This document shows, piece after piece, positions 11,242-21,745 of a DNA stretch of 64,000 nucleotides; the first letter of the stretch is position 1, and each line of letters begins with the position of its first letter. Where the stretch lies: NCBI RefSeq assembly GCF_030315745.1, contig NZ_JASXSH010000003.1:62001-126000 (forward strand), in the 5' to 3' direction. A model generated the notes under the pieces. It worked only from the letters and a program-made list of their open reading frames with translations, had not been told where the DNA came from and ran no database searches. The DNA comes from Gordonia heveisoli. Its GTDB lineage: Bacteria; Actinomycetota; Actinomycetes; Mycobacteriales; Mycobacteriaceae. The translations under genes and the position numbers were made by a program.

Positions 11242-12810
11242 TTGTCGGCGGTGCGACGCAAGGGGGCGCAGCCCGGTCCCCGAAGGCGAACGGCGAGGAG
11301 TTCTCTGGTGACGCGAGCTACAACCGAAGGTGCCCGTGGCGCTTCGTGGTCGGCGCGCATCGGTGCGCTGCTGGCCGTGGCGGCTCTCGGCCTCGCCGGT
11401 GCCGGCCAGGCCGCCGCCGCGCCCGGAGCAGCCCAACGTGGACCGGTGGCCGGTCTGATCAGTGAGATCGCCAAAGCCAACCAGAACATCGCCGACCTCG
11501 ATAACGCCATCGCGGTCCGTCAGGAGAACGTCAACCGTTCCCTCGTCGACTATCAGAACTCGCTGGTAGCCAAGCGGTTGGCGAATGCGGCCGCACTGGG
11601 TGCGCAGCGGTCGCTGAAGACCACCACTCAGGCGCTGGCCACCGCACAGCGCGAGTTCGACAATTTCGTCCGGCAGGCCTATCGCCAAGGCTCCGAGCAG
11701 GGATCGATGGCCAACTATGTGGCCTCACCCGATCCGCAGGGCGTCCTCGACCGGATGCACCTGCTCGATCAGATCAGCCGTGATCACCAGGCCACCATCA
11801 AGCGGCTCAACGTGGCACGCAACCAGCAGGCCAATCGGGTGGCAGCGGCCGAGGCGACCAAACGGCAGGCAGGCTACGCCGCGTCGAGTGCCGCTCAGCG
11901 CCGCAACGACGCGGTCGCGTCGCTGTCCCAGGCCCGCGACGTGATGAACTCCGAACAGACCCGCCGTGGTTCGCTAGTCCGCCAGCGCGACGCCGCGCAA
12001 GTCCGGCTGGATCGGATCCGCGGCGTCAAGCCCCACCGCGTCGACGCGCAGGCCCCCGCCGATCTACTGGCCAACCTGTTCCCCACGTTGCCAGGCCGCC
12101 CGGGTGGCGGCGCGCTGCCGCCGGGGACCCCCGTCGACGACAACCAGGCACTGCAGGTGGCTGCCGAGGCGGCAGCACGGCTGGCCATGGATCTTGGCCA
12201 GAAGCTCATCGCGGGCCTCATCGGTGAACAGCAGGTCCCGCACAGCCAGCTGCTCGACGAACTCGGCATCGGCGGGTCGCGGATGGGCGGCAGCAGCGGC
12301 GACACCCTGAGTGCGCGACTGGGTACCGGCAGTCTCGGCAGCCTGCTCGGCAGTTCGGGCGGCGGGATGGTGCGGCCGGGTCTGCGAGGGCCGCAGGCGG
12401 TGGAGATCATCGTCAACCGTGCGCTGTCGCAGCTGAACGTGCCGTACGCGTGGGGTGGCGGCGATGCCAACGGCCCGACCCAGGGCATCCGCGACGGCGG
12501 TGTCGCCGACAGCTTCGGCGACTACAACAAGACCGGCTTCGACTGCTCGGGTCTGATGATCTACGCCTTCGCGGGGGTGGGTATCGAACTGCCGCACTAC
12601 ACCGGCTACCAGTACACCTCGGGCCCGCAGGTGCCGTTGTCGCAGATGCGCCGCGGCGACATGATCTTCTACGGCCCCAACGCCAGTCAGCACGTCGCCC
12701 TGTACCTCGGTGACAACAAGATGGTCGAGGCACCCCAGTCCGGCGATGTGGTAAAGGTCTCGCCGCTGCGGACCGACGGCGCGATGCCGAATGCCGTCCG
12801 GCTGCTCTGA
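11242..12810 (+). CDS. ripA: Peptidoglycan endopeptidase RipA (NlpC/P60)
   Basis: A secreted 522-residue D,L-endopeptidase that cuts stem peptides during cell separation. Order: Ala-rich signal peptide (LLAVAALGLAGAGQAAAA, ending near residue 59), a long N-terminal coiled-coil inhibitory region (about 70-265), a Gly/Ser-rich linker, and a C-terminal NlpC/P60 domain. The catalytic triad is Cys435 (FDCSGLM), His484 (QHVALYLG) and Glu496 (MVEAPQ). Its spacing of 49 and 12 residues is the same as in M. tuberculosis RipA (Cys383/His432/Glu444). The start is a TTG at 11242 with AGGAGG five bases before it. The paralogue ripB, next in mycobacteria, is absent here. Confidence 0.93.
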   Translation: MSAVRRKGAQPGPRRRTARSSLVTRATTEGARGASWSARIGALLAVAALGLAGAGQAAAAPGAAQRGPVAGLISEIAKANQNIADLDNAIAVRQENVNRSLVDYQNSLVAKRLANAAALGAQRSLKTTTQALATAQREFDNFVRQAYRQGSEQGSMANYVASPDPQGVLDRMHLLDQISRDHQATIKRLNVARNQQANRVAAAEATKRQAGYAASSAAQRRNDAVASLSQARDVMNSEQTRRGSLVRQRDAAQVRLDRIRGVKPHRVDAQAPADLLANLFPTLPGRPGGGALPPGTPVDDNQALQVAAEAAARLAMDLGQKLIAGLIGEQQVPHSQLLDELGIGGSRMGGSSGDTLSARLGTGSLGSLLGSSGGGMVRPGLRGPQAVEIIVNRALSQLNVPYAWGGGDANGPTQGIRDGGVADSFGDYNKTGFDCSGLMIYAFAGVGIELPHYTGYQYTSGPQVPLSQMRRGDMIFYGPNASQHVALYLGDNKMVEAPQSGDVVKVSPLRTDGAMPNAVRLL

Positions 12811-13086
12811 CCGCGACGACAGTTCCACCGTCCGCGCTCAGCCGATCACGGCCAGGATGCGTGCGTCGGGTCGGATACTCGACCGACGATCGTGAGCGAC
12901 GCGCCCTGCCCTTCTTGGCCGGTTTTCAGTTCACGCGGCTAGGCTGGCATGGCATGTGACCGACAGCGGTGGCGGGCCGCCCGGCCCGGCCGCCGAGGCA
13001 TGGCGGGTGAGACACCCGCGGGTGGGGAACCGGCGTGATGTGTCGTCCCACCGCACGGACCAGACCTGGATGAACAGGAGCACGGG

Positions 13087-14250
13087 TTGACCTCTTCGCA
13101 AGCCCCCAGCGAGCCTTCTTCGGGATTCGGTGGCGGCGCCCCCGATCAGACGGCGGCGCTCAGCGAATCCGACATCAAGCTGCTCGAACGCACCATCTAT
13201 GAGGTGAAGCGGGTCATCGTCGGCCAGGATCAGCTCGTCGAACGGATCCTGGTCGGGTTGCTGGCCCGCGGCCACATCCTGCTCGAAGGTGTGCCCGGCG
13301 TCGCCAAGACGCTGGCCGTGGAAACCTTCGCCAAGGTGGTCGGCGGCAGCTTCTCGCGCGTGCAGTTCACCCCCGACCTGGTGCCCACCGACCTCATCGG
13401 TACCCGCATCTACCGTCAGGGCCGCGAGGAATTCGACACCGAACTCGGTCCGGTCGTCGCCAACTTCCTGCTCGCCGACGAGATCAACCGCGCCCCGGCG
13501 AAAGTTCAGTCGGCACTGCTGGAGGTCATGGCCGAACGGCACGTGTCGATCGGCGGGACCACCTACCAGATGCCCGACCCGTTCCTGGTGATGGCCACCC
13601 AGAACCCGATCGAGAACGAGGGTGTCTATCCGCTCCCGGAGGCCCAGCGCGACCGCTTCCTGTTCAAGGTGCTCGTCGACTATCCGTCCGTCGAGGAAGA
13701 GCGGGAGATCGTCTATCGGATGGGCAACGTGCCCCCGTCCGCCAACCAGGTTCTCGACCCGGCCGCGATGCTGCGCCTGCAGAAGACCGCGGCGAACGTC
13801 TTCGTCCACCACGCCCTCGTCGACTATGTCGTCCGGGTCATCAACGCAACCCGTCGACCCACCGAGCTGGGGCTGCACGACGTCGCGTCGTGGCTGTCCT
13901 ATGGTGCTTCGCCACGTGCCACCCTCGGCATCGTCGCCGCCGCACGGGCACTGGCGCTGGTCCGTGGCCGCGACTATGTGATCCCGCAGGACATCGTCGA
14001 GATCATCCCGGATGTGCTGCGGCACCGGCTCGTTCTCAGCTACGACGCGCTCGCCGACGAGATCGACGCCGACCGGGTCATCACCAGGGTGCTGCAGACG
14101 ATCGGGCTGCCGCAGGTCGGCGCCCAGCCGGTGGCCGCGCCGCACCCTCCGCAGCCCGCATCCGCACCGGCTCCCGCCCACGCGCCGGCCAACGGCTACC
14201 AGCAGCAGGCTCCGGCGACCCAGACGTCAGTGCAGTATGGCGGCCAATAA
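13087..14250 (+). CDS. moxR: MoxR-family AAA+ ATPase
   Basis: A 387-residue MoxR chaperone ATPase (Rv1479-like). Seen: Walker A GVPGVAKT near residue 71, Walker B LLADEINRAPAKVQSALLE, sensor ATQNPIENEGVYPLPEAQRDRF, and a helical lid domain ending near residue 350. A Pro/Ala/Gln-rich tail follows. MoxR proteins work with DUF58 and VWA-domain partners, exactly the two genes that follow, probably in metal insertion or assembly of envelope complexes. The start is TTG at 13087 preceded by AGGAG. The gene overlaps the DUF58 gene by 14 nt, so translation is likely coupled. The 276-nt gap before it has no gene. Confidence 0.93.
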   Translation: MTSSQAPSEPSSGFGGGAPDQTAALSESDIKLLERTIYEVKRVIVGQDQLVERILVGLLARGHILLEGVPGVAKTLAVETFAKVVGGSFSRVQFTPDLVPTDLIGTRIYRQGREEFDTELGPVVANFLLADEINRAPAKVQSALLEVMAERHVSIGGTTYQMPDPFLVMATQNPIENEGVYPLPEAQRDRFLFKVLVDYPSVEEEREIVYRMGNVPPSANQVLDPAAMLRLQKTAANVFVHHALVDYVVRVINATRRPTELGLHDVASWLSYGASPRATLGIVAAARALALVRGRDYVIPQDIVEIIPDVLRHRLVLSYDALADEIDADRVITRVLQTIGLPQVGAQPVAAPHPPQPASAPAPAHAPANGYQQQAPATQTSVQYGGQ

Positions 14251-15175
14251 GGACCTGCCGAGCCTCGGCGCGGGGCTACTCGAAGAACCACAGCTGACAG
14301 CCGCGCTGCGCACCCTGGAGCTGACCGTTCGTCGCAAGCTCGACGGTGTGCTGCAGGGGGAACACCTCGGTCTGATCCCGGGTCCGGGGTCGGAGCCGGG
14401 GGAGGCGCGTGCCTATCAGCCCGGCGACGACATCCGGCGGATGGAATGGTCGGTCACCGCGCGGACCACCACTCCGCATGTGCGGCAGATGATCGCCGAC
14501 CGCGAGCTGGAGACCTGGCTGGTCGTCGACGCCTCGGCGAGTCTCGACTTCGGCACGGTGAACTGCAGTAAGCGCGAGCTGGCGGTGGCCGCCGCAGCGG
14601 CGCTGGTGCATCTGACCACCGAGGGCGGCAACCGGCATGGCGCGCTGATCGTCACCGGCGACGACGTCGTACGGCTCCCGGCTCGCGCCGGGCGGGTGCA
14701 CGCGCAGACGCTGCTGAAGGCGATCGCGACCACGCGGCGCAGTTCGCCCGGGGTTCGCGGAGACCTCAAAGCCGGCCTGGAGGCATTGCGCCGTCCGCAG
14801 CGCCGTCGCGGTCTGGCCGTGGTGATCTCCGACTTCCTCGGTCCGATCGATTGGGAGCGGTCGTTGCGCGCCATCGGCGCCCACCATGAACTGCTCGCGG
14901 TCGAGGTCCTCGACCGTCGCGACCTCGAACTGCCCGACGTCGGCGAGGTGACTCTCGCGGACGCCGAGACCGGTGAGGTCCGCGAGGTGACGATCACCGA
15001 CAAACTGCGAGCCGACTTCGCGGCGGCGGCGAAGGCACATCAGGATCGGGTACACCGAACCATCCGCAGTTGCGGCGGCCCAGTGCTGACCCTGCGCACC
15101 GATTCGGACTGGATGGCCGACACGATCAAATTCGTCGCCCAGCGACGACGCGGCCTCGCGTCCGGGGTGGGGTGA
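14237..15175 (+). CDS. DUF58 domain protein (MoxR partner, Rv1480-like)
   Basis: A 312-residue cytoplasmic protein. The DUF58 signature is clear: PGPGSEPGEARAYQPGDDIR then MEWSVTARTTTPHVRQ near residue 70, followed by a VWA-like fold (WLVVDASASLDF near 95; LAVVISDFLGP near 193). The first motif position is D-A-S-A-S, close to a MIDAS site. It starts inside the moxR 3' end and is followed seven nt later by the VWA gene, giving a three-gene unit. Exact function is not established. Confidence 0.88.
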   Translation: MAANKDLPSLGAGLLEEPQLTAALRTLELTVRRKLDGVLQGEHLGLIPGPGSEPGEARAYQPGDDIRRMEWSVTARTTTPHVRQMIADRELETWLVVDASASLDFGTVNCSKRELAVAAAAALVHLTTEGGNRHGALIVTGDDVVRLPARAGRVHAQTLLKAIATTRRSSPGVRGDLKAGLEALRRPQRRRGLAVVISDFLGPIDWERSLRAIGAHHELLAVEVLDRRDLELPDVGEVTLADAETGEVREVTITDKLRADFAAAAKAHQDRVHRTIRSCGGPVLTLRTDSDWMADTIKFVAQRRRGLASGVG

Positions 15176-15182
15176 TCGCACG

Positions 15183-16969
<1,787 letters not shown>

Positions 16970-17029
16970 TCCAGCCCGCGCGATCCGACACCGACACCCC
17001 AACCCCCGACCCCCAGGAGTAGTCAGCAC

Positions 17030-17869
17030 ATGACCGGCATCCTCGACGGCAAGACCGTCCTCGTCACCGGCATCATCACCGACGCGTCGATCGCGTTCCA
17101 CGCCGCGAAGGTGGCACAGGAACAGGGTGCCAAGGTGCTCATCACCGGCATCCCCGAGCGTCTTCGGCTCATCGACCGCATTGCGAAGCGTCTTCCCCAG
17201 GAGGTGCCGCCGGCGATCCCGCTCGACGTCACCGACGAGGAGTACCTCGGCGCGCTCGCCGACAAACTGCGCGAACTCGCCCCCGAGGGTATCGACGGTG
17301 TGGTGCACTCCATCGCATTCGCGCCGCGCACCCTGATGGGACCGGAGGCACTGCCGTTCCTCGAGGGGCCGGCAGCCGACGTCGCGAAGTCCTTCGAGAT
17401 CTCGGCCTGGAGCTACGCCTCGCTCGCTCGCGCCGTGCTGCCGGTCATGAACGAAGGCGGCTCGATCGTGGGCATGGACTTCGATCCGCGCACCGCGCTT
17501 CCGGACTACAACTGGATGGGCGTGCAGAAGGCCGCGCTGGAATCGGTGAACCGCTATGTGGCCCGGGAAGTGGGTTACGCCAAGAAGATTCGCTCCAACC
17601 TGGTGGCGGCCGGCCCGATCAAGACGCTCGCCGCGAAGGCGATCTCGGGTACCGCGACCGACGACGCGCGCAAACTGAACATGCTCAACGAGTACTGGAA
17701 CGGTGCATCGCCGATCGGCTGGAACGTCGACGATCCGACCGTGGTCGGCAAGAGTGTCGTCACGCTGTTGTCGGATTGGCTGCCGGGCACCACCGGCTCG
17801 ATCGTCTACGTCGACGGCGGGGCCAGCCACAACACCTGGTTCCCGGACAACATGTTGGGTCAGGCCTGA
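17030..17869 (+). CDS. inhA: NADH-dependent enoyl-ACP reductase InhA
   Basis: A 279-residue FAS-II enoyl reductase, about 10 residues longer than the mycobacterial enzyme because of a C-terminal extension ([14 protein letters not shown]). Seen: start [20 protein letters not shown], the cofactor region GVVHSIAF around the residue equivalent to Ser94, [15 protein letters not shown] with Tyr160, and Lys167 (equivalent to Tyr158/Lys165). Substrate-loop and IGWNVDD segments are conserved. Ser-Ile at the isoniazid-linked region is unchanged, while the next residue is Ala where M. tuberculosis has Gly. It is preceded by AGGAG. Confidence 0.97.
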   Translation: MTGILDGKTVLVTGIITDASIAFHAAKVAQEQGAKVLITGIPERLRLIDRIAKRLPQEVPPAIPLDVTDEEYLGALADKLRELAPEGIDGVVHSIAFAPRTLMGPEALPFLEGPAADVAKSFEISAWSYASLARAVLPVMNEGGSIVGMDFDPRTALPDYNWMGVQKAALESVNRYVAREVGYAKKIRSNLVAAGPIKTLAAKAISGTATDDARKLNMLNEYWNGASPIGWNVDDPTVVGKSVVTLLSDWLPGTTGSIVYVDGGASHNTWFPDNMLGQA

Positions 17870-17899
17870 GTCTCGGGCCACGATGACCGAATTCGACCG

Positions 17900-18937
17900 A
17901 TGATGACGGGCTTCGACTCAGTTCTATTCCTCTCCTTCGGCGGGCCGGACAAACCCGACGACGTGATGCCGTTCCTGGAGAACGTCACCCGAGGACGTGG
18001 GGTACCGCCCGAGCGGCTGGCGGCCGTCGCCGAGCACTATCTGCATTTCGGCGGCGTGTCGCCGATCAACCGGCTCAACCTCGACATGATCTCGGCGCTG
18101 ATCGCGGAGCTGCGTGGGCGTGGGATCGAGCTGCCGGTGTACTTCGGTAACCGCAACTGGCATCCGTTGGCCGCCGACACCGTCGGTGAGATGTACCGCG
18201 CCGGCCATCGCCGGGTGTTGGTGTTCCCGACGTCGGCGTGGGGTGGCTACTCGGGATGTCGGCAGTACCACGAGGACATCGCCAAGGCGTTGGCGGCCAA
18301 CGAGATCGCCGACGGCGACATGGTGCTGCGCAAGCTGCCGCAGTACTGGGATGAGGAGAAGTTCGTCGCGGCCGGGGTCGATGCCGTTCGGCGGGCGATC
18401 GCATCGCTGCCCGCGGTAGGCGAACCTCCTCGGCTGGTGTTCACCGCTCACTCGGTGCCGTCGTCGGCGGATCGTTCGTCGGGGCCGGCAGCCGACGGTG
18501 GCGGGTTGTATTCGCGGCAGGTTCTCGCGGCCGCGACGGCCGTGGCCGGGCGGCTCGGGTATTCGGATTTCGACCAGGTCTGGCAGTCGCGTTCGGGTCC
18601 GCCGCAGGTTCCGTGGCTCGAACCCGACATCTGCGACCATCTCGAAGCGCTGGCGGCACAGGGAGTTCGGCAGGTCGTCGTGTATCCGGTCGGCTTCATC
18701 TCCGACCATCTCGAAGTTGTTTGGGACCTCGACAACGAGGCGGCCGACAAGGCCGCCGAGCTGGGTATGGATTACGTCCGGGCCGACACGGTCGGCACCG
18801 ATCCGCGGTTCGTGTCGATGATCGCCGACCTCGTCGGCGCCTACGCCGACGGTGGCGGCGACCGGGCGGCGATGGGTTGTGCGGACAACGGTGCGTTGTG
18901 CCGTCCGGAGTGCTGCGTGCCCGCCACCCGGAAGTAG
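17900..18937 (+). CDS. hemH: Coproporphyrin ferrochelatase (HemH/CpfC)
   Basis: A 345-residue enzyme that inserts Fe(II) into coproporphyrin III in the actinobacterial coproporphyrin-dependent haem route. Seen: [20 protein letters not shown] near the start, YFGNRNW near 75, SGCRQYHED near 115, TAHSVPSS near 180 with the active-site His, and [16 protein letters not shown] near 268 with the Glu. The C-terminus has a cysteine cluster ([13 protein letters not shown]) that with the Cys of SGCRQY would ligate a [2Fe-2S] cluster, as in mycobacterial enzymes. It follows inhA by 30 nt as in Rv1484-Rv1485. A short in-frame ATG doublet marks the start. Confidence 0.95.
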   Translation: MMTGFDSVLFLSFGGPDKPDDVMPFLENVTRGRGVPPERLAAVAEHYLHFGGVSPINRLNLDMISALIAELRGRGIELPVYFGNRNWHPLAADTVGEMYRAGHRRVLVFPTSAWGGYSGCRQYHEDIAKALAANEIADGDMVLRKLPQYWDEEKFVAAGVDAVRRAIASLPAVGEPPRLVFTAHSVPSSADRSSGPAADGGGLYSRQVLAAATAVAGRLGYSDFDQVWQSRSGPPQVPWLEPDICDHLEALAAQGVRQVVVYPVGFISDHLEVVWDLDNEAADKAAELGMDYVRADTVGTDPRFVSMIADLVGAYADGGGDRAAMGCADNGALCRPECCVPATRK

Positions 18938-19133
18938 GATTCGAGGCCTTGCAACGCCTCACCGACGTTCGATCGACACCGGGTGTTCAGCTCAGCGTCG
19001 TGTCAATCCTGGCGTGCCCACGGCGGCGGTGACATGCTGGCGGATGCGGTCGGGACAGATGCCGGTGGAGCCTCGATGCTCCGGCGGTCACCGGCCGCGA
19101 AAGTTGCAACAACAAGGTTCTGAGGAGATTTTC

Positions 19134-19337
19134 ATGGCACTGGCCGACAAGTTCGACAAGGCGTACGAGGACAAGTCGATCGACGAGCTCGCGAATGCCC
19201 CGGTCGCCGCGCTGCAGGGTGTGAGCGAGGGTGACGCCGAACATCTGGCCGCCGCGTTCAACATCAAGACCGTCAAGGATCTGGGCACCAACAAGTACTT
19301 CCTGTGGGCCCAGGCGGTCGCCAAACTCGCTGAGTGA
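19134..19337 (+). CDS. Small helix-hairpin-helix-like protein, function unknown
   Basis: A 67-residue acidic protein, MALADKFDKAYEDKSIDELA at the start, with a strong ribosome site (TGAGGAG) eight bases before the ATG. The middle reads APVAALQGVSEGDAEHLAAA then FNIKTVKDLG, a pattern typical of helix-hairpin-helix modules (GVSEGDAEHL...IKTVKDL). Codon use is normal for the genome and the ribosome site is good, so I treat it as real. Its target is unknown; DNA or protein contact is possible. Confidence 0.75.
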   Translation: MALADKFDKAYEDKSIDELANAPVAALQGVSEGDAEHLAAAFNIKTVKDLGTNKYFLWAQAVAKLAE

Positions 19338-19354
19338 GACCCCGCGCCGCGGCC

Positions 19355-20191
19355 TCAACCGGTCGGCAGTAGTTCGCCGATGACCGAGTTGACGGCCGCG
19401 GCGCGTGCGTTTCGTGTCAGCGCACGCAGTCTGCGGAGCTCGGTGTCCCCGGAGTCCACCTGCCGCGCACTGTCACCGGGGGTGACCGCATAGGCGGTGG
19501 CCAGGTCGACGATGGCGTCGATGCGAGCAGCGGTATCGATGATGCGATTCGGGCGGTCGTCACGCGGATGCGGTGGCAACAACACCCGATGTGCGACCGT
19601 GCGCACGGCCAACTGGTCACGCAGGTCGGCGGTGACTGCGGCGCGGGTACCACCCAGCCGGGCGATCACCTCGGCGGCGTCGCGAACTGCCTGGCGCAGT
19701 TGATATTCCAGCTCCCCGACGGACGGTCCGCCGCTGACGAGTGCACCCAGATCGAGGTCGCGGCCGTAGCGCAGTACCGTCCATCGGCAGATCAGGTCGT
19801 CGGTGTGCCCGGTGTGCGTGCTGCCGCTGACCTCCGGGACGAGTGCCAGCGGTCCGCCGGATCGGCCGTCGTCGACGAGCAGGACCTCGCCGCTGGCGAA
19901 TGCCGCGGTGGTCGCCGGATCGGGCGGCAGGCCGTTGACGTCACCGGCGTGCGGGAGGCGCACCGCCAGGCTGCGCGCGCCGCGCAGCAATGTCAGCAGT
20001 CCGAGCGCGCCGTCGCCGGTATCGGCGGTGACCGCGCCGGCATCGACGATGAGATGCAGGCCCGCGGTGTCGGTCAGTGCCGAGATCACGTCGTCGGGGG
20101 AGCAGGTGCCGGCCACCCACGCCGCGGCCCACCCGCCGAGCGTGCAGCTCGGCCAGGCGATCGCAGGGTCACGGATGTCGGCGCGGGTCAT
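19355..20191 (-). CDS. Conserved hypothetical protein (Rv1486c position)
   Basis: A 278-residue protein without motifs I can assign. It begins MTRADIRDPAIAWPSCTLGG at an ATG at 20191; an in-frame extension to 20275 looks non-coding. The N-terminal half (LLTLLRGARSLAVRLPHAGD; GEVLLVDDGRSGGPLALVPE) is followed by a helical C-terminal half (QLRQAVRDAAEVIARLGG; RRLRALTRNARAAAVNSV). It stands where Rv1486c stands in M. tuberculosis, between ferrochelatase and nfeD and in the same orientation. It converges on the small HhH-like gene. Confidence 0.75.
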   Translation of the reverse strand: MTRADIRDPAIAWPSCTLGGWAAAWVAGTCSPDDVISALTDTAGLHLIVDAGAVTADTGDGALGLLTLLRGARSLAVRLPHAGDVNGLPPDPATTAAFASGEVLLVDDGRSGGPLALVPEVSGSTHTGHTDDLICRWTVLRYGRDLDLGALVSGGPSVGELEYQLRQAVRDAAEVIARLGGTRAAVTADLRDQLAVRTVAHRVLLPPHPRDDRPNRIIDTAARIDAIVDLATAYAVTPGDSARQVDSGDTELRRLRALTRNARAAAVNSVIGELLPTG

Positions 20192-20340
20192 AGACGTCTG
20201 AGGATACCGGTCGACGCGTACCGGAACCGGATCGGCGAGTGTCGGCTCCGCGAACCCCGCATCCGGGCGTGGCAACCCTCATTCGTGGCGTCGGCGGCAT
20301 ACCGTTGCGGGCGGGAATTCGCCGGTTCGAGGAGGATCAG

Positions 20341-21213
20341 ATGGCCGACCGCTACGGTCGTGACGTGCTCGCACAGCCGCGTCGGGCGAAGCCACGCGCG
20401 CCCGAGGTAGCCGCCGACCGAGACCTCGTCGTCGAGGATGTCGCCACCGGTTTCTGCGGCGCGGTGGTCGGTCTGGAGAAGAGCTACGCCGGCGACATGG
20501 TCCGCCTCGAGGACCGGCGTGGACAGACGCGGGTCTTCCTGATGCATCCGGCCGCGTTTCTGATCGACGGCAAGCCGGTGACGCTGGTCCGTCCGCGCAC
20601 GCGTGGACCGGCCGGTCCCGGTCCGCAGACGCCGGGGACACGCGGGGTGCCCATCTCGGGTCCGCCGCGCACCGCGTCCGGATCCCGCGCGGTGCCCAAG
20701 GCGCGGGCGCGGACCGCCCGGGCCAGCCGCATCTTCGTCGAAGGCGTGCACGACGCCACCCTGGTCGAACGGGTGTGGGGTGACGACCTGCGCGTCGAAG
20801 GGGTGGTCGTGGAAAGTCTCGACGGCCTGGACAATCTCGATGCCGCGCTCACCGAGTTCGGGCCCGCACCGCACCGCCGGGTGGGCGTGCTCGTCGACCA
20901 TCTGGTCGCGGGGTCCAAGGAGTCGCGGCTGACCGAGTCGGTGAGCGAGGACGTCCTGGTGTGCGGACATCCCTACATCGACGTCTGGCAGGCGGTGAAA
21001 CCGGCATCGGTCGGCATCTCCGCATGGCCCACCATTCCGCGAGGCACCGACTGGAAGACCGGAATCTGCAGTGAACTCGGTTGGGGGACACCGCAGGATG
21101 GATGGCGCCGCGTACTCGCCGGGGTCTCCAGCTTTCGGGATCTCGAAGTCGATCTCTTGCGGTCGGTGGAAGAACTCATCGACTTCGTGACCGCGGCCGA
21201 AGGTGATGAGTGA
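20341..21213 (+). CDS. DUF3097 family protein
   Basis: A 290-residue conserved actinobacterial protein of unknown function. The N-terminus has MADRYGRDVLAQPRRAKPRA and a small barrel-like part (DVATGFCGAVVGLEKSYAGD). Then comes a variable Pro/Gly/Arg-rich linker (residues about 80-125) and a conserved Toprim-like half: RIFVEGVHDATLVERVWGDD near 135, VGVLVDHLVAGSKE near 180, and VCGHPYIDVWQAVKP near 208. The acidic motif E-G-x-x-D and D-H resemble Toprim metal sites; that relation is inference. The ATG has GGAGG nearby. Confidence 0.78.
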   Translation: MADRYGRDVLAQPRRAKPRAPEVAADRDLVVEDVATGFCGAVVGLEKSYAGDMVRLEDRRGQTRVFLMHPAAFLIDGKPVTLVRPRTRGPAGPGPQTPGTRGVPISGPPRTASGSRAVPKARARTARASRIFVEGVHDATLVERVWGDDLRVEGVVVESLDGLDNLDAALTEFGPAPHRRVGVLVDHLVAGSKESRLTESVSEDVLVCGHPYIDVWQAVKPASVGISAWPTIPRGTDWKTGICSELGWGTPQDGWRRVLAGVSSFRDLEVDLLRSVEELIDFVTAAEGDE

Positions 21214-21271
21214 ACGAACCCGGACGGATTGATCCGCCCGCGGCGGTCACCGGTGGTGGCAGACTGGGGAT

Positions 21272-21697
21272 ATGAGCGCACTGGTCTGGCTGGGGGTGGC
21301 GATTCTGTTCGTGATCGCCGAGATGATGGCGGGCGAACTGGTGCTGCTCATGCTCGGCGGCGGTGCACTCGCGGCTGCCGGGGTGGCACTGCTCGACCCG
21401 CCGCTCTGGGTCGAGGTCGTGGTCTTCGCGGTGATCTCGGTGCTGCTGCTGGTCGGGGTGCGGCCGGTTGCCAAGCGGCACCTGATGAGCCGGCCTCGGG
21501 TGCTCACGAATACCGAGGCGTTGACCGGTCGGCAGGCCTTGGTCACCGAACCCGTCGACGAACACGACGGTCGGGTGAAGATCGGTGGTGAGGTGTGGTC
21601 GGCACGAGCATTGAATCCGGGCGAGACCCTCGCGCCGGGTGAACACGTGACAGTGGTCGAGATCGACGGCGCGACCGCGGTGGTATGGCGGGTCTGA
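21272..21697 (+). CDS. NfeD-like membrane protein (Rv1487-like)
   Basis: A 141-residue short NfeD protein. Two or three hydrophobic helices fill residues 1-65 (LVWLGVAILFVIAEMMAG; ELVLLMLGGGALAAAGVAL; VVVFAVISVLLLVGV), followed by an OB-fold NfeD domain (LTGRQALVTEPVDEHDGRVK; WSARALNPGETLAPGEHVTV). NfeD proteins pair with stomatin/SPFH proteins in membrane microdomains, and the partner gene follows 48 nt downstream. Confidence 0.9.
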   Translation: MSALVWLGVAILFVIAEMMAGELVLLMLGGGALAAAGVALLDPPLWVEVVVFAVISVLLLVGVRPVAKRHLMSRPRVLTNTEALTGRQALVTEPVDEHDGRVKIGGEVWSARALNPGETLAPGEHVTVVEIDGATAVVWRV

Positions 21698-21745
21698 CCC
21701 GGCCATCTGATCCGTCCGGCGGACGGGGGAGAGAGGTAGCTCGGA

